A stretch of 64,000 bases of DNA from Microplitis mediator (GCF_029852145.1 NC_079977.1:2790001-2854000), one strand, 5' to 3'; shown: positions 52,494 through 56,275, counted from the first letter of the stretch. Translations and numbers: made by a program. Notes: generated from the sequence alone by a model not told the origin.

Positions 52494-52867
52494 TATGTAT
52501 CTGTACAATTTTAAATGGACAGAACAAAGACATCTCGTACAATAAGGACACAAATAAATAAATATATACTACATATTATTATAATTGATTTAACGCACTG
52601 AGCTATTAATTCAAAGTTAATAATAATAAAAAATATATGCTGATACCGTCCATTGATAAAAAAATAATAAACTCACCATATAAAATCTTTACAATGACTG
52701 CAAAAAGTCGGTTGTTTAAAAAACCGGGGCATGAAACTGTGATCCTTTATCATGTAAACATTTTTTTTCTTCAGCGCACCCTTGCGACCCCTCAGCCGTT
52801 TCGCAAAAGCTGTTGTTGCATCCCCAGGACCCATTGAGTCCTCGCACGTGTCATTTTCATCCGCCAT
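3154..52867 (-). CDS. Pkc53E: Conventional protein kinase C (cPKC), complete, 13 coding exons
   Basis: Serine/threonine kinase activated at membranes by diacylglycerol, phosphatidylserine and Ca2+. Exons join as 52867-52677, 22282-22251, 22138-22056, 18431-18320, 9098-8970, 7304-7151, 7068-6840, 6715-6410, 5605-5514, 5270-5069, 3777-3589, 3510-3370, 3306-3154. They total 2013 nt, giving 670 aa plus stop, the usual cPKC length. Order: pseudosubstrate (about 21-37, RGRKGALKKK), C1A (43-92), C1B (108-157), C2 (about 160-285, Asp ligands in PMDPNGLSDPY and WDWDRTSRND), kinase (341-598: GKGSFGKV, Lys370, YRDLKLDN with Asp465, DFG at 483). Expected phosphosites are Thr499 (TFCGTP), Thr641 (LTPTD) and Ser660 (FMGFSY). 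All splice phases agree. A C2 domain after two C1 domains excludes novel and atypical PKCs. Whether it is the Pkc53E or the inaC orthologue cannot be settled without a tree. Confidence 0.95.
3370..3510 (-). CDS. Pkc53E: cPKC coding exon 12 (kinase end)
   Basis: Acceptor TGTACAG, then FLTKNPSKRLGCG, DVRGHAFFRRIDWERIENRE and QPPFKPKI, then donor ATC|GTAAGA. 47 codons. Carries the alphaI region typical of AGC kinases. Confidence 0.95.
3589..3777 (-). CDS. Pkc53E: cPKC coding exon 11 (kinase C-lobe)
   Basis: Acceptor ATAACAG, then IILYQPYGKSVDWWAYGVLL, YEMLVGQPPFDGEDEEELF, ending KEACKG, then donor GGC|GTAAGT. 63 codons, phase 0 at both ends. Just after the donor the 78-bp intron has a run of about 15 C on the minus strand. 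Confidence 0.95.
3960..4990. repeat. GATCATATATG-type satellite block 2 (cPKC intron)
   Basis: Fills most of the intron between coding exons 10 and 11 (3778-5068). A higher-order unit of about 120-130 bp is visible, each containing GAACTTGATCATATATATC followed by CAGATACGATCATATAT. Confidence 0.9.
5069..5270 (-). CDS. Pkc53E: cPKC coding exon 10 (catalytic and activation loops)
   Basis: Encodes FYASEIAIGLFFLHSRGIVY, RDLKLDNVLL, KIADFGMCKEG and TTKTFCGTPDYIAPE. Carries the catalytic Asp465, the DFG Asp483 and the PDK1-site Thr499. The donor is GAG|GTTATT, with an unusual T at +3. The intron that follows is filled with satellite. Confidence 0.95.
5514..5605 (-). CDS. Pkc53E: cPKC coding exon 9 (kinase hinge)
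   Basis: Acceptor CTACAG, then DRLYFVMEYVNGGDLMFQIQ, ending EPVA(V), then donor GT|GTAAGT. Contains the hinge EYVNGGDL typical of AGC kinases. Val443 is completed by the next exon. Confidence 0.95.
5661..6382. mobile_element. CACAGAAAAAA-ended element carrying the MITE array
   Basis: Left end ACACAGAAAAAAAAATTC followed by TTGACCCAAGAAATT. Right end GTCAAGAAAACAGATTTTTC then TGTAC. These ends are inverted and enclose the three tandem MITE copies at 5720-6300, suggesting nesting. Similar ends recur at 27988-28145, 35508-35645 and 56276-56828. Confidence 0.5.
5720..6300 (+). mobile_element. GACGTC-ended foldback MITE, three tandem copies
   Basis: Each copy runs from ATGATCnnGAAnTnAnCAGAC (left) through GCACATGTAGAAAATT to TTATTAGACGTCnGCTGACT and AGTATCAT (right). 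The two ends are imperfect inverted repeats of about 40 bp. Copies are 5720-5937, about 5944-6121 and about 6126-6300. Lies within a cPKC intron. Confidence 0.75.
6410..6715 (-). CDS. Pkc53E: cPKC coding exon 8 (hinge, kinase N-lobe)
   Basis: Begins KTSVTKKTPTPQDKDIPHNM (hinge), then FNFLMVLGKGSFGKVLLAER and ELYAIKILKKD with the ATP lysine (Lys370), and ends HSCFQTM. Acceptor ATTTAG, donor ATG|GTATTT. 102 codons, both ends in phase 0. Confidence 0.95.
6840..7068 (-). CDS. Pkc53E: cPKC coding exon 7 (rest of C2 and hinge)
   Basis: Encodes ELKAEDKDRRLLIEVWDWDR, then TSRNDFMGSLSFGISEL and GWYKLLTQEEGEFYNVPVP. WDWD and the following RND supply the remaining C2 Ca2+ ligands. Donor AGG|GTAATT. The acceptor (TTCAAG|C) follows an A-rich stretch with almost no polypyrimidine tract, which is odd, but frame and homology fix it. 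The intron before it is 82 bp. Confidence 0.93.
7151..7304 (-). CDS. Pkc53E: cPKC coding exon 6 (C2, first Ca2+ loop)
   Basis: Acceptor GTTTAG, then QRGRNLIPMDPNGLSDPYVK, KLKLIPD, and a lysine-rich strand (KKKTKTIKSSLNPEWNET), then donor TT|GTAAGA. The two aspartates of PMDPNGLSDPY are C2 Ca2+ ligands. Residues 184-233. Confidence 0.95.
7386..7565 (+). mobile_element. GACGTC-type MITE, diverged copy
   Basis: Retains GCACGTGTAGAGAAAT and TCCAAAAATTGATAGTCGG then TTAACTTTAGT. The left end is decayed. Sits in the intron upstream of cPKC exon 6. Confidence 0.6.
7570..8800. repeat. Minisatellite, GTCGTAGAATTTTATTGG units
   Basis: More than ten imperfect units of about 60-120 bp with recurring GAAATCACTCTGAAGTCG, TAGAATTTTATTGGAAAAG, CCGAAAATTGGCCGAAA and CATAGAATTTCATTC. 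Open frames here are repeat translations, not genes. Confidence 0.85.
8970..9098 (-). CDS. Pkc53E: cPKC coding exon 5 (end of C1B, start of C2)
   Basis: Acceptor TTGATAG, then CDMNVHKRCEESVPNLCG (last C1B ligands), then CDHTERRGRIALHITCIANK and LTIE. Donor G|GTAATT. Residues 141-182, with Ala140 and Val183 split across junctions. It is shared by both C1B variants. Confidence 0.95.
9099..10050. other. cPKC intron, no recognisable feature
   Basis: Unique-looking AT-rich sequence with short TA repeats. Nothing coding supported. Confidence 0.6.
10053..11029. mobile_element. pogo/Tc1-like MITE with TA target duplication, host of a nested element
   Basis: Ends CAGTTGACTGCCCGTCATAA (left) and TTATGGCGGGTAGTCGACTG (right) are inverted over about 20 bp and flanked by TA on both sides (10051-10052, 11030-11031). 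CAGT..GACT..CCGTTATAA termini with a TA duplication are typical of pogo-like IS630/Tc1 elements. No transposase. The palindrome element 10189-10815 lies inside. Confidence 0.6.
10189..10815. mobile_element. Palindrome-array element, GGTAGCNGCTACC type
   Basis: Perfect terminal inverted repeats of about 32 bp starting CACTGAAAAAAATAATCGG and ending in its complement, flanked by TATA on both sides. The 560-bp interior is more than 25 copies of GGTAGCNGCTACC and close variants (GATAACAGCTACC). No coding capacity. Confidence 0.8.
11031..11565. other. cPKC intron, no recognisable feature
   Basis: AT-rich, with a short ATCTAT microsatellite near 11440. This is the flank between the alternative C1B exon and the nested transposons. 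Confidence 0.6.
11566..11677 (-). CDS. Pkc53E: cPKC alternative coding exon 4b (mutually exclusive C1B first half)
   Basis: Also 112 nt, with acceptor TTCTCAG in phase 0 and donor TCA G|GTAGTT in phase 1, identical to exon 4a. Encodes AAKTAHKWDVFTYLTPTFCD then HCGSMLHGIAHQGLKCS, 37 codons as in 4a. His108, Cys121, Cys124, Pro119, Gly130, Gln134 and Cys138 of the C1 fold are all kept. It joins in frame to exon 5 (ACDMNVHKRC). Tyr129 (C1 position 22) is replaced by His. Using both exons would add 112 nt and shift the frame, so splicing should be either/or. Conservation of every structural residue argues against a decayed duplicate. Confidence 0.85.
12130..13215. repeat. Minisatellite, CCGTACGGCTATAGTAGAAAT units
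   Basis: Around 30 imperfect units of about 32 bp (GTACGGCTATAGT, GAAATCCGTACGG, AACTTCGTATGG). The minus strand reads open as Ser/Thr/Ile or YSRTDF repeats, an artefact of the period. Lies between alternative exons 4a and 4b. Confidence 0.85.
13216..14472. other. cPKC intron, no recognisable feature
   Basis: No repeat or gene recognised; ordinary AT-rich intron sequence. Confidence 0.55.
14473..15207. mobile_element. Foldback element with TTAAGGGGGATAGCCACTGTG ends
   Basis: A 22-bp perfect terminal inverted repeat (TTAAGGGGGATAGCCACTGT then GA, and its complement at 15186-15207). TTAA at each outer edge could be a TTAA target duplication. The interior holds CCCCTACGTGCAACTTTAGC-like inverted pieces. 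No transposase. Confidence 0.65.
15208..16950. other. cPKC intron with TA microsatellite
   Basis: (TA)n at about 16283-16316. Otherwise no recognisable element. Confidence 0.55.
16951..17640. repeat. Complex direct/inverted repeat, GGTCGTATAAAAAAATC units
   Basis: Four or more alternating inverted segments share ATTACGGTGAAATTATTGG, TCGTATAAAAAAATCATAAG, GACATTTT and AAAATTGAGATTCATAATG, with a repeat length near 150-300 bp. Confidence 0.7.
18320..18431 (-). CDS. Pkc53E: cPKC coding exon 4a (C1B first half, canonical version)
   Basis: 112 nt, acceptor phase 0, donor phase 1 (CAA G|GTATTG). Encodes DTRTKHHFKQHTYNSPTFCD and onward through SLLYGVIHQGMKCQ (residues 103-139). Contains C1 His1 (His108), Cys121, Cys124 and Cys138. 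C1 position 22 is Tyr129, as in classical PKC C1B domains. It alternates with the exon at 11566-11677. Confidence 0.95.
18928..19604. mobile_element. Foldback element with about 160-bp inverted ends, GTTCC-rich
   Basis: The left arm from CCGTGTAAAAAAAATT and the right arm ending ACACGG are inverted copies of each other for about 160 bp (both contain ACTTCTAAACATGAGACAGA and TTAGTAATTTTGATGGTAAA). The centre is repeats of GTTCCAAAAAAGTTCC. No ORF. Confidence 0.8.
19605..20968. other. cPKC intron, no recognisable feature
   Basis: AT-rich, nothing supported. Confidence 0.5.
20977..21990. mobile_element. hAT-like MITE, near-complete foldback, copy 1
   Basis: Ends TAGGGTGTTT and AAACACCCTA. The two halves are inverted copies of each other over about 490 bp. 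Perfect 8-bp target-site duplication ATATGCAA at 20969-20976 and 21991-21998. YAGGG ends plus an 8-bp TSD are the hAT signature. No transposase: non-autonomous. Confidence 0.88.
22056..22138 (-). CDS. Pkc53E: cPKC coding exon 3 (end of C1A)
   Basis: Acceptor TTTCAG, then CSFVVHKRCHEYVSFTCPG and the linker ADKGADSD, then donor GAT|GTAAGT. It supplies the last Cys/His zinc ligands of C1A (residues 76-102). It ends in phase 0, so it can join either of the two C1B exons. Confidence 0.95.
22251..22282 (-). CDS. Pkc53E: cPKC coding exon 2 (32-nt microexon, C1A)
   Basis: Acceptor TTACAG|G, then GFGKQGYQCQ, then donor G|GTTACT. It completes Trp64 with exon 1 and Val75 with exon 3 to give the C1A core FIWGFGKQGYQCQV. 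At 32 nt it lies after the 30 kb intron and is too short for ORF finding. Confidence 0.95.
22283..23680. other. Start of the 30 kb cPKC intron 1, no recognisable feature
   Basis: AT-rich. No exon, repeat unit or RNA gene could be supported. Confidence 0.5.
23690..24460. promoter_or_regulatory. CpG-richer cluster with NRF-1-like and GCCAT sites (candidate promoter)
   Basis: In otherwise AT-rich intron: TGCGCATGCGCG (24323-24334) matches the NRF-1 palindrome, with two further CTGCGCA sites (24352, 24382). CGCCATTTT (two), ACATGGCGGC and GCGCGCC lie upstream. This is the look of a broadly expressed promoter. Which transcript, and which strand, is unknown. No coding exon was found next to it. 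Confidence 0.4.
24799..25010 (+). mobile_element. GACGTC-type MITE copy
   Basis: Left end TCATCCTGAAGTTAACAGAC, core TATGCACATCTAGGAAATTT and CTATAGGTGCAATTTTTC, right end AACGTCTGCTAATTTCAGTA then TCAT. Confidence 0.75.
25591..25690 (-). mobile_element. GACGTC-type MITE, half copy
   Basis: GATGACGCTAAAGTTAGCTG then ACGTCTAATAATTTTT, up to GTTGCACCTAT. The other half is missing and the tandem repeat begins there. Confidence 0.55.
25690..26830 (+). repeat. 175-200 bp tandem satellite
   Basis: Six to seven head-to-tail units. Starts of GGACTTTTTATGGTTTCTCC occur at 25869, 26066, 26251, 26439, 26616 and 26791. Each unit also holds CATCATAACAAACAAAAAAC and GTTATTCCCAACAGGAGCAA. Confidence 0.9.
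26831..27540. other. Intron 1, no recognisable feature
   Basis: Poly-T run near 27061-27082; otherwise AT-rich. Confidence 0.5.
27550..27743 (+). mobile_element. GACGTC-type MITE, forward copy
   Basis: ATGATCCTAAAGTTAACGGA at left, ACATGTAGAAAATTTAAAAA in the core, right end worn (TTATTAGATCTTGGCTA). It faces the copy that follows. Confidence 0.7.
27758..27962 (-). mobile_element. GACGTC-type MITE, reverse copy
   Basis: Starts ATGATACTGAAGTCAGCGGA and CGTCTAATAGTTTTTGG, ends TCCGCTAATTTCAGGATCAT. Confidence 0.75.
27988..28145. mobile_element. CTTGGCAC/TTTCTTG element with ACACAAAAA...TTTCTGTGT ends
   Basis: Runs of AAATTTTTTT broken by CTTGGCAC, CGCTCC, GGTGAG and GCGCCAAG, between GTACACAAAAAAAATATG and CTGTTTTTTCTGTGTA. 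Same family as 35508-35645, 50660-51250 and 56276-56828. Confidence 0.45.
28370..28560. mobile_element. Isolated GC-rich segment, possible SINE head
   Basis: Strikingly GC-rich compared with its flanks. TAGCAAAGTGG fits a pol III A box, and GGGTCGTCATCCCC about 35 bp on is a poor B box. Could equally be a LINE or other repeat fragment. No tRNA fold. Confidence 0.3.
28561..29260. other. Intron 1, no recognisable feature
   Basis: AT-rich; nothing supported. Confidence 0.5.
29262..30300. repeat. Complex inverted repeat, GGTCCGGCTTTACTATGACA units
   Basis: TCATAGTAAAGCCGGACCAT at about 29272 is inverted at about 30137 and again, imperfectly, at about 30262. A diverged copy (AAAGCTGGACCACGTTGGCC) is at 29850. 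ATGGAAAAATTACTAT recurs. It hosts the nested MITE at 29331-29556. Confidence 0.65.
29331..29556. mobile_element. ATGTACCTG-ended MITE, copy 1, 8-bp TSD
   Basis: Terminal inverted repeats ATGTACCTGAAGATCGGAAC and CGATCTTCAGGTACAT continue for about 37 bp. Exact 8-bp duplication TGGAAAAA at 29323-29330 and 29557-29564. 226 bp, no ORF. Confidence 0.85.
30301..31352. other. Intron 1, no recognisable feature
   Basis: AT-rich with a short TATACA microsatellite near 30476. Nothing coding supported. Confidence 0.5.
31353..32750. mobile_element. Palindrome-array element, AGTGAATATTCACT type (tentative bounds)
   Basis: CACGGAAAAAA at the left and TTTTTTCCGTG at the right. Inside, many AGTGAATATTCACTAA, CTAGTGAAAATCACTAA and related palindromes (31600-31770, 32200-32440). 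The inverted end is only about 11 bp, so the outer limits are uncertain. A tRNA-like segment lies in the middle. Confidence 0.45.
31903..31980 (-). pseudogene. tRNA-like SINE head or tRNA pseudogene
   Basis: Minus strand: TAGGTCAGCGCAGTGGATAG (A box), GACTTTGAATC (Gln-like anticodon arm), GGTTCGAGCCC (perfect B box). The acceptor arms do not pair, so it is not a working tRNA. Confidence 0.6.
32940..33200. mobile_element. Fragment related to the hAT-like MITE
   Basis: GATAAGAGACCTTTTTTGTA then GAGCGTTCAATTCCCTAC closely matches the interior of the elements at 20977 and 62159. Ends are missing. Confidence 0.5.
33201..35250. other. Intron 1, no recognisable feature
   Basis: Pyrimidine-rich and TA-microsatellite patches (about 34248-34277, 34396-34418). 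No gene supported. Confidence 0.5.
35254..35454 (-). mobile_element. GACGTC-type MITE, reverse copy
   Basis: TACTAAAGTTGGCCGATGTC at left, TTGCACCTATAGTTTTTTTA and TCTACATGTGCATATTTTTA in the core, GCCTGCTAACTTCAAAATC at right. Confidence 0.75.
35508..35645. mobile_element. CACAGA...TCTGTG-ended short element
   Basis: ACACAGATAAAAAAAATTC, CTTGGCGCAAAAAATTTTTG and TTGCGCCAATAAATTTTTTT then CTGTGT form an inverted arrangement of about 138 bp. Confidence 0.5.
35757..36138 (-). mobile_element. GACGTC-type MITE, two tandem reverse copies
   Basis: Copies 35757-35933 and 35941-36138. Both start ATGATACT(G/A)AAGTCAG then C(T/C)GAC, and carry CTACATGTGCATTTTTTT. Confidence 0.75.
36140..37195. other. 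Intron 1, possible pogo-like fragment, otherwise nothing
   Basis: CCCGTTATAAGCAACTTCCC (36922) and TTCGTTATAAACATCAC (37011) resemble pogo-type ends, as in the element at 10053. No paired end found. Confidence 0.3.
37896..38656. mobile_element. Palindrome-array element, TAGTAAATTTACTA type, nested
   Basis: Inverted ends ACGGAGAAAAAAGTATAGTA and TACTATATTTTTTTCTCCGT. The interior repeats TAGTAAA(A)TTTACTA and TTACTATACAAA words. A tRNA-like B box lies inside (38333-38343). It interrupts the element 37200-38697. Confidence 0.7.
38290..38365 (+). pseudogene. tRNA-like fragment with perfect B box
   Basis: GACTCGCGCGCGGGAGATCA then GGGTTCGAATCTCGG. The B box matches GGTTCGANNC, but there is no clear A box and no acceptor pairing. 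Probably a SINE head. Confidence 0.4.
38700..39690. other. Intron 1, no recognisable feature
   Basis: AT-rich; nothing supported. Confidence 0.5.
39696..40464. mobile_element. hAT-like MITE, AGGGTGGTCG family
   Basis: Ends GAGGGTGGTCGTTAAAAATT and AATTTTTAACGACCACCCTA. Long inverted halves (TTTTCTCAGGC, ATACCTGGGGAATTT, CAGATTAAAGGAAAAA and complements). ATATATAT on both flanks (39688-39695, 40465-40472) is a possible 8-bp TSD, though low-complexity. Confidence 0.75.
40483..41550. mobile_element. Palindrome-array element, GGAGTAAATTTACTCC type
   Basis: Starts near CACTGTAGAAAAATCAGG. The interior is dominated by CGGAGTAAA and TTTACTCCG words in both orientations plus a roughly 215-bp direct repeat (ATTTTTTACAGTCCAAGGAG at 41154 and 41365). 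The right end is not sharply defined. Hosts the nested MITE 40588-40804. Confidence 0.5.
40588..40804. mobile_element. ATGTACCTG-ended MITE, copy 2
   Basis: Same termini as 29331-29556 (ATGTACCTGAAGATCGGAAC ... GATCTTCAGGTACAT). Flanks AAATAATC and AAAAAATC match at 7 of 8, a worn TSD. 217 bp. Confidence 0.8.
41560..42640. other. Intron 1, TA repeat and a GC-richer patch
   Basis: (TA)n at 41814-41836. 42300-42480 is less AT-rich than its surroundings (GAGCTCCCGGGTGGCC), function unknown. Confidence 0.4.
42641..43879 (+). repeat. Tandem duplication, two units of about 620 bp
   Basis: Units 42641-43261 and 43262-43879 start TCTGGGGTAAAATGAGACAT and stay colinear (GACCAGTCTGACAATTGGCA, GCGAAGGGAAAAAATTTTAC, GGCGCGAAAA). 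High identity suggests a fairly recent duplication. Confidence 0.9.
43880..45160. other. Intron 1, minor foldback only
   Basis: GGGCAAGTTGGTCAGTTTGG (44902) and CTGGTCAACTTGCCCC (45029) are inverted, probably a small foldback element. 44640-44800 is less AT-rich, with open frames on both strands, but no family resemblance. Confidence 0.4.
45161..45564 (+). mobile_element. GACGTC-type MITE, two tandem forward copies
   Basis: Copies 45161-45363 and 45364-45564, each with GCACATGTAGAAAATTT and a right end (A)ATTTCAGTATCAT. The first has TATACTGAAGTCAGC at left. Confidence 0.7.
45680..45745. repeat. (TA)n microsatellite
   Basis: About 33 TA units in intron 1. Confidence 0.95.
45830..46730. other. 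Intron 1, no recognisable feature
   Basis: AT-rich; nothing supported. Confidence 0.5.
46734..47627. mobile_element. Foldback element, TAGGGTGGCGCAAAA left end
   Basis: Left TAGGGTGGCGCAAAAAACCG and right GTCGGTTTTTTTGCGCC. Arms of about 230 bp are inverted copies (both contain GAGGCAGCAATAGTTTATAT or its complement). The right terminus lacks CACCCTA and no TSD is visible. Looks hAT-like but decayed. Confidence 0.65.
47645..48335. other. Intron 1, Leu-rich low-complexity patch
   Basis: CTCTGCCTCTACC-type repeats (48005-48075) give Leu/Cys-rich open frames. I do not consider them genes. Confidence 0.45.
48340..48930. repeat. GATCATATATG-type satellite block 3
   Basis: Higher-order unit of about 132 bp, with GGGTCAGATATGATCATATA near 48466, 48599 and 48731. 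Each unit also holds CAATTTAGCGAAATTT. Confidence 0.9.
48931..49789. repeat. ATATAC/CATATA-rich tract
   Basis: Degenerate TCATATACGAAAAATATAT words between the two satellite blocks. Open frames are low-complexity. Confidence 0.6.
49790..50040. repeat. GATCATATATG-type satellite block 4
   Basis: ATATGTGACCATATATGAAA units, then GATCATATATGATG. Same satellite as blocks 1-3. Confidence 0.85.
50576..50602. repeat. (ATC)n microsatellite
   Basis: Nine ATC units. Confidence 0.95.
50660..51250. repeat. CTTGGGGTGAGAAAATTTTT repeat element
   Basis: Direct units of about 150 bp: TTTTCTTGGGGTGAGAAAAT, TTGAGCCAAGAAATTTTTTC, TTCATTTCGTAATAAAAAAT, CACCCCCAGAAAATTTT. Begins near ACAGAAAAAAATG. Same family as 56276-56828. 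Confidence 0.75.
51533..51706 (+). CDS. Short acidic ORF, 57 aa, possible first exon of a lost gene
   Basis: Begins MTEKVSSDDSMDEDEVIKDF, then DAEARLIIERL, after which the composition turns low-complexity (Tyr/Ile/Lys). The break fits a splice donor (TTAT|GTATTC) after residue 31. The acidic, non-repetitive start is unlike the other open frames here and could be the N-terminus of a transposase or a captured host exon. No family recognised. Confidence 0.3.
   Translation: MTEKVSSDDSMDEDEVIKDFDAEARLIIERLCIHLYIIYWQEKNLVHRHKFISFEKK
51766..51833. repeat. GC-rich hairpin 1
   Basis: GATGCCTGCCCCCGC and GCGGGGCAGGCATC pair, with an inner GCACTCGCTTCGCTCGTGC palindrome (TTCG-type loop). Confidence 0.8.
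52061..52121. repeat. GC-rich hairpin 2
   Basis: CCTGCCCTGTGTG pairs with CACACAGGGCAGG, inner ATGATGCCC with GGGCATCAT, around CGGCTTCGCC. The arms are almost perfect over the whole 61 bp. Confidence 0.85.
52271..52313. repeat. (GAC/GAT)n trinucleotide repeat
   Basis: ACGACGACGACG then GATGATGATGATGATG. Within cPKC intron 1. Confidence 0.85.
52427..52487. repeat. (AT)n microsatellite
   Basis: About 30 AT units about 190 bp below the end of cPKC exon 1, within intron 1. Confidence 0.95.
52677..52867 (-). CDS. Pkc53E: cPKC coding exon 1: start, pseudosubstrate, first part of C1A
   Basis: Encodes residues 1-63 plus two bases of Trp64. It begins MADENDTCEDSMG, carries the basic pseudosubstrate with Ala in place of the phospho-acceptor (RKGALKKK), and ends in C1A at CSHCKDFIW. 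The start is supported by an in-frame TAA 15 nt upstream (52883-52885). The donor is TG|GTGAGT, close to consensus. The next coding exon is 30.4 kb away. Confidence 0.95.
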
Positions 52868-53085
52868 CTCGTCTTGTTGCTGTTACTCTTGTTGTTGTTT
52901 CGCTATTCAATTAAATTTAAAAAATAAATTTATCTCAAAAAAAGTCGTCAACAAAAGTGAATTCTACTCCGTTAAAAAAAAAATCCCAACTAAAAAAATT
53001 AATTCTAATAAAAAAAATGAATCTAGTGTCTCCCGCGCTGTTGCACTGATGATGCGCGCACGAAGAAATCGCACTACTGACTGAC
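52868..53085 (-). promoter_or_regulatory. Probable 5' UTR and core promoter of the cPKC gene
   Basis: Upstream of the start codon the minus strand reads TGTCAGTCAGT at 53086-53076, two overlapping arthropod initiator (TCAGT) matches, followed by a CGTCG/GTCGTA-rich leader. A (GA)n tract lies about 150 bp further upstream. The TSS is inferred, not shown. 5' RNA ends would settle it. Confidence 0.35.
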
Positions 53086-53240
53086 AAAACTTGACAACGT
53101 AAACGATCACGACGATAACGACGTCGACGACTATGACTACGACTACCACACGAATATGCTCGACGAGAACACACACACTTTAGTTAACTTGCAGTCCAAC
53201 TACTAGAGCCAGCCACTTACTCCAAATCAACACTAGTCAT

Positions 53241-53260
53241 CCTCTCTCTCTCTCTCTCCT
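53241..53260 (-). promoter_or_regulatory. GAGA tract upstream of the cPKC start
   Basis: The minus strand carries an uninterrupted (GA)n run of about 17 bp. In insects such tracts bind GAGA factor and are common at paused promoters. Its place just upstream of the proposed initiator suggests a promoter element, but simple-sequence origin is equally possible. Confidence 0.35.
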
Positions 53261-55440
53261 TTTCTCTTTACCCACTAATAAATATCTATCTACATACAAT
53301 ACTTTTGCAGTATATATTTTTTATATTCCCTTAACTATCTAATATATATCTATTTATTTATATAAATAATGTGTTGGTTTTTTTTTTGCCGTCTCTCCCC
53401 GTCTCTCCCCTCTGTACTCAGTACTTAATGTCCATATTATACATATATATGCACATACATATATTTATACATATGTATATATATGTATTATATGTGCGCT
53501 TGAAGTATATCGTGCTCTAGTCCCGCGGATTAGCCGTTACGCGCTAGCCCGGCTTCACTTGGTTCCTCTCAGTAGTACACGTATACGTCCAAGTACACAA
53601 ACTGATCTATATATATATGTATATATGTGTATATATATATAGGTATAGGTATAATACTAGACAGTGATAATTTTAGAATCTTACTACTGTAAGCGGTGGC
53701 GGTGGTGGCAGCGCAGCAGCAGCAAAAGCAGCGGTGCCTAAGCCAAACGCTACCACACTACACTATCACTCAACTACTGCTCATCCAAAGCCGCGCACTT
53801 GGATGATATCGACATGACCCATGCGGTAGCAGCCACGGCGACTGTGCCGTTTAAACGTTAACGTTGAAGCTGCTGGTGGTGGTACGGAACCTGGTGGGAG
53901 CTGAAAGTTTACGGTAATAAGTTATGGAGGATAAGTTGGCAGAAAAGAGGGAAATTCTTTTAAGGAAAAGATGCTGCATGAGCTTTTTACCCGGTAGTAT
54001 GACTCAGTGAATACCGAGACCGGGATTTTGGATGATGATGTAAATTACGAGAGATAAGCAGGTGCCGATCGATGACTGATATTTTATATTGGCTCGGTTA
54101 TATCGGAGTAAGCTTTGAAAAATAAGCCGGCATGCATTGCCAGCGTGCCCGAATGACCCGGCGAAACGTGACCCCGAGAATCCCTACTCTTTAATTTAAG
54201 CTGGTTAACCCCCACTTTCTTCGGCAGTATCTGCTGGAGCACAGCGGGAATGGATCCAGCGTTCAGCTGATAGACCTTCCTGCTGGTGGTGGTGGCACTG
54301 GTGGTGCTGGTGGTAGTGGTGGTAAAACGGTTGAGCTTAAACTCTAAATTGATCCGATCAACACGCGACAACGGAGATCCATTTTATCGGTAAATTCCAA
54401 TGGCTTGATACGGTCATCCGTGAAAAATTTGATTTTAAGGCTGACAGCGGTAGTGGGTGACCACCGGTAACCAAGTCGCCGGGTGGTTAATTCGTTAAAA
54501 CAGGGACTGGACTACTGCTGTCGCTGGTTCTAAGCTTTAAGATATGAAAGGAAAAAAAACGATAACAACATCGATAAGGTTCAGCAGTAAACTGGCCTGG
54601 GCTGAGCCAGAGCTGGGCTCTGGCCTAGGCTGTGCTGTGCTATGCTACTCTACTCTCGCAGACCAGTCAACTGTGAAGACCGTAACCCGTGGTTGTAACA
54701 TGTAGGTCAATAATACCCTCTCGGGCCTATGTGCTGCTATTTTTAATAGCGAGCCTATCTATTGCGCGCCCACGGATCAACAGCCACCGCATGTATCTAC
54801 TGTTCTATGCTGTACCACTTGGGCTGCTGCTGATGTTAGCTCTCTATTATACAAACTATTAATCTTGTGTTTTGTTTAATTCGAGGTATGTTTATCCGAG
54901 TGTTTATACGCTCCATGTCATCACAAGGAAATTACTGGGCTATACGTCACGTCAGTCATAATATTCCTAATTACTATTGCAAATTAACGTTCTTCTGTAA
55001 ATAGAGTTTTTTTGTGTCATGGTATTTAGATTGGGACGAGGAAATTTAATGGAAAATTTTTTTAGTGGATAAACAAACCGAATTAGCATACGAGGTTTGT
55101 TTTGAGAGATATGTAAACTATTGAAGGAATGGAAATTTTTGTTTGTGATAATATTATTATACATATTTTAAGTTTAATAATAGTTTGGGGTATATATGTA
55201 TGGATAGAGGAGAAAATTTATGGATTTGCAGTTGGAGTTGATAAGAGAGAAAAACTCTGTTACTAACAGAAGTAAACATAAATATTTAATTAATCGATAT
55301 GTGGAATCTAAGGAAGATAACACAGAAAATTTGAGATGCATGGAAGCATTTTTTTTGCGGTTTTCTTTGAATGTTTTTAGTTTATTATCTATATAGATAA
55401 TTTTTGCAGATGAAAATTTTTGGAGTAAATAAAATATTTG
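53261..55440. other. Intergenic region between cPKC and cv-2, GC-richer part
   Basis: 53690-54900 is less AT-rich than the rest, with GGTGGC/CAGCAG (53693-53735) and GGTGGT (54282-54322) trinucleotide repeats. A 95-codon minus-strand frame (54084-54371) has a Thr/Ser-rich stretch made by the repeat and no recognisable domain. Upstream regulatory DNA of cPKC is the likeliest content. Confidence 0.4.
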
Positions 55441-55456
55441 ACAATAATATATAGAA

Positions 55457-55815
55457 AGGGTGGGCAAAATGGACCACTCCACAATTTTTTTAATTGTCAC
55501 TTATGACTCATGGCCATTTCTGTACAAATTTGAGTGTCCAAAAATTTTTATTCAAAATTTTTTCAGAAATTTTTCAATGGACTCAATGTATTGTTAACCA
55601 CAAAAAATACATGCAGTGTCTTTTTCGCTGTATTTAAATTTTATATATGTTTTCTATCTTCAATAATTTTTTTTTTGGCAACTTGATTTACTAATAGTAT
55701 TGCAAATCTCATTATTTACTTCGATTAGATGTAAGCAATTTTATTATAGCCATTTTTGAACCATAAAAGTAAAAAATTGTTTAGTTTTTTCTGGTTGGTC
55801 CATTTTGCCCGTTCG
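55457..55815. mobile_element. Small foldback with GGGCAAAATGGACCA ends
   Basis: GGGTGGGCAAAATGGACCAC at left and GTTGGTCCATTTTGCCC at right are inverted, with AT-rich sequence between. Shares the GGGCAAAATGGACC word with 37200-38697. Confidence 0.5.
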
Positions 55816-56275
55816 GGAGAAAAAATTTTCATATGGCAACTGGCAAATTTAGTTCGTTATATTTTTGAATCAAAACCTCGTATCAAAATTTTCTCAACAA
55901 TCCTATTTAAAGAAAGGAATGAAATAAATGCTACAAATTATGAATTAATTACAAGTACGTTCTTTAATATTATCATCGATATTTAATAATTAATTACAAA
56001 TAATGAAATATTTATTTTGATTACATAAAAAAATACAACTACACCATCTTTCGATTCTATACTTAATATCTTAACTTTTAATTCTAATTTCCACTCCGCT
56101 CTTTATCTTAAAATAATATTTATTTTGTAGTAAAATAAATATGACAGTAAAAATTTATTACTGTTTAAGGATTAATTGGTTATTAATTATTACATAATAT
56201 ATATAAACTAATAATTAATAAAAAATAAATATAAAATTAATCCTTAAGTGATAGAAATCTCCATTATTGAGTAAT
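55816..56275. other. Intergenic, no recognisable feature
   Basis: AT-rich; nothing supported. Confidence 0.5.

Noticed and set aside
54084..54371. 95-codon minus-strand frame with a Thr/Ser run
   Set aside because: The run comes from GGTGGT repeats, and nothing resembles a domain or good exon boundaries.
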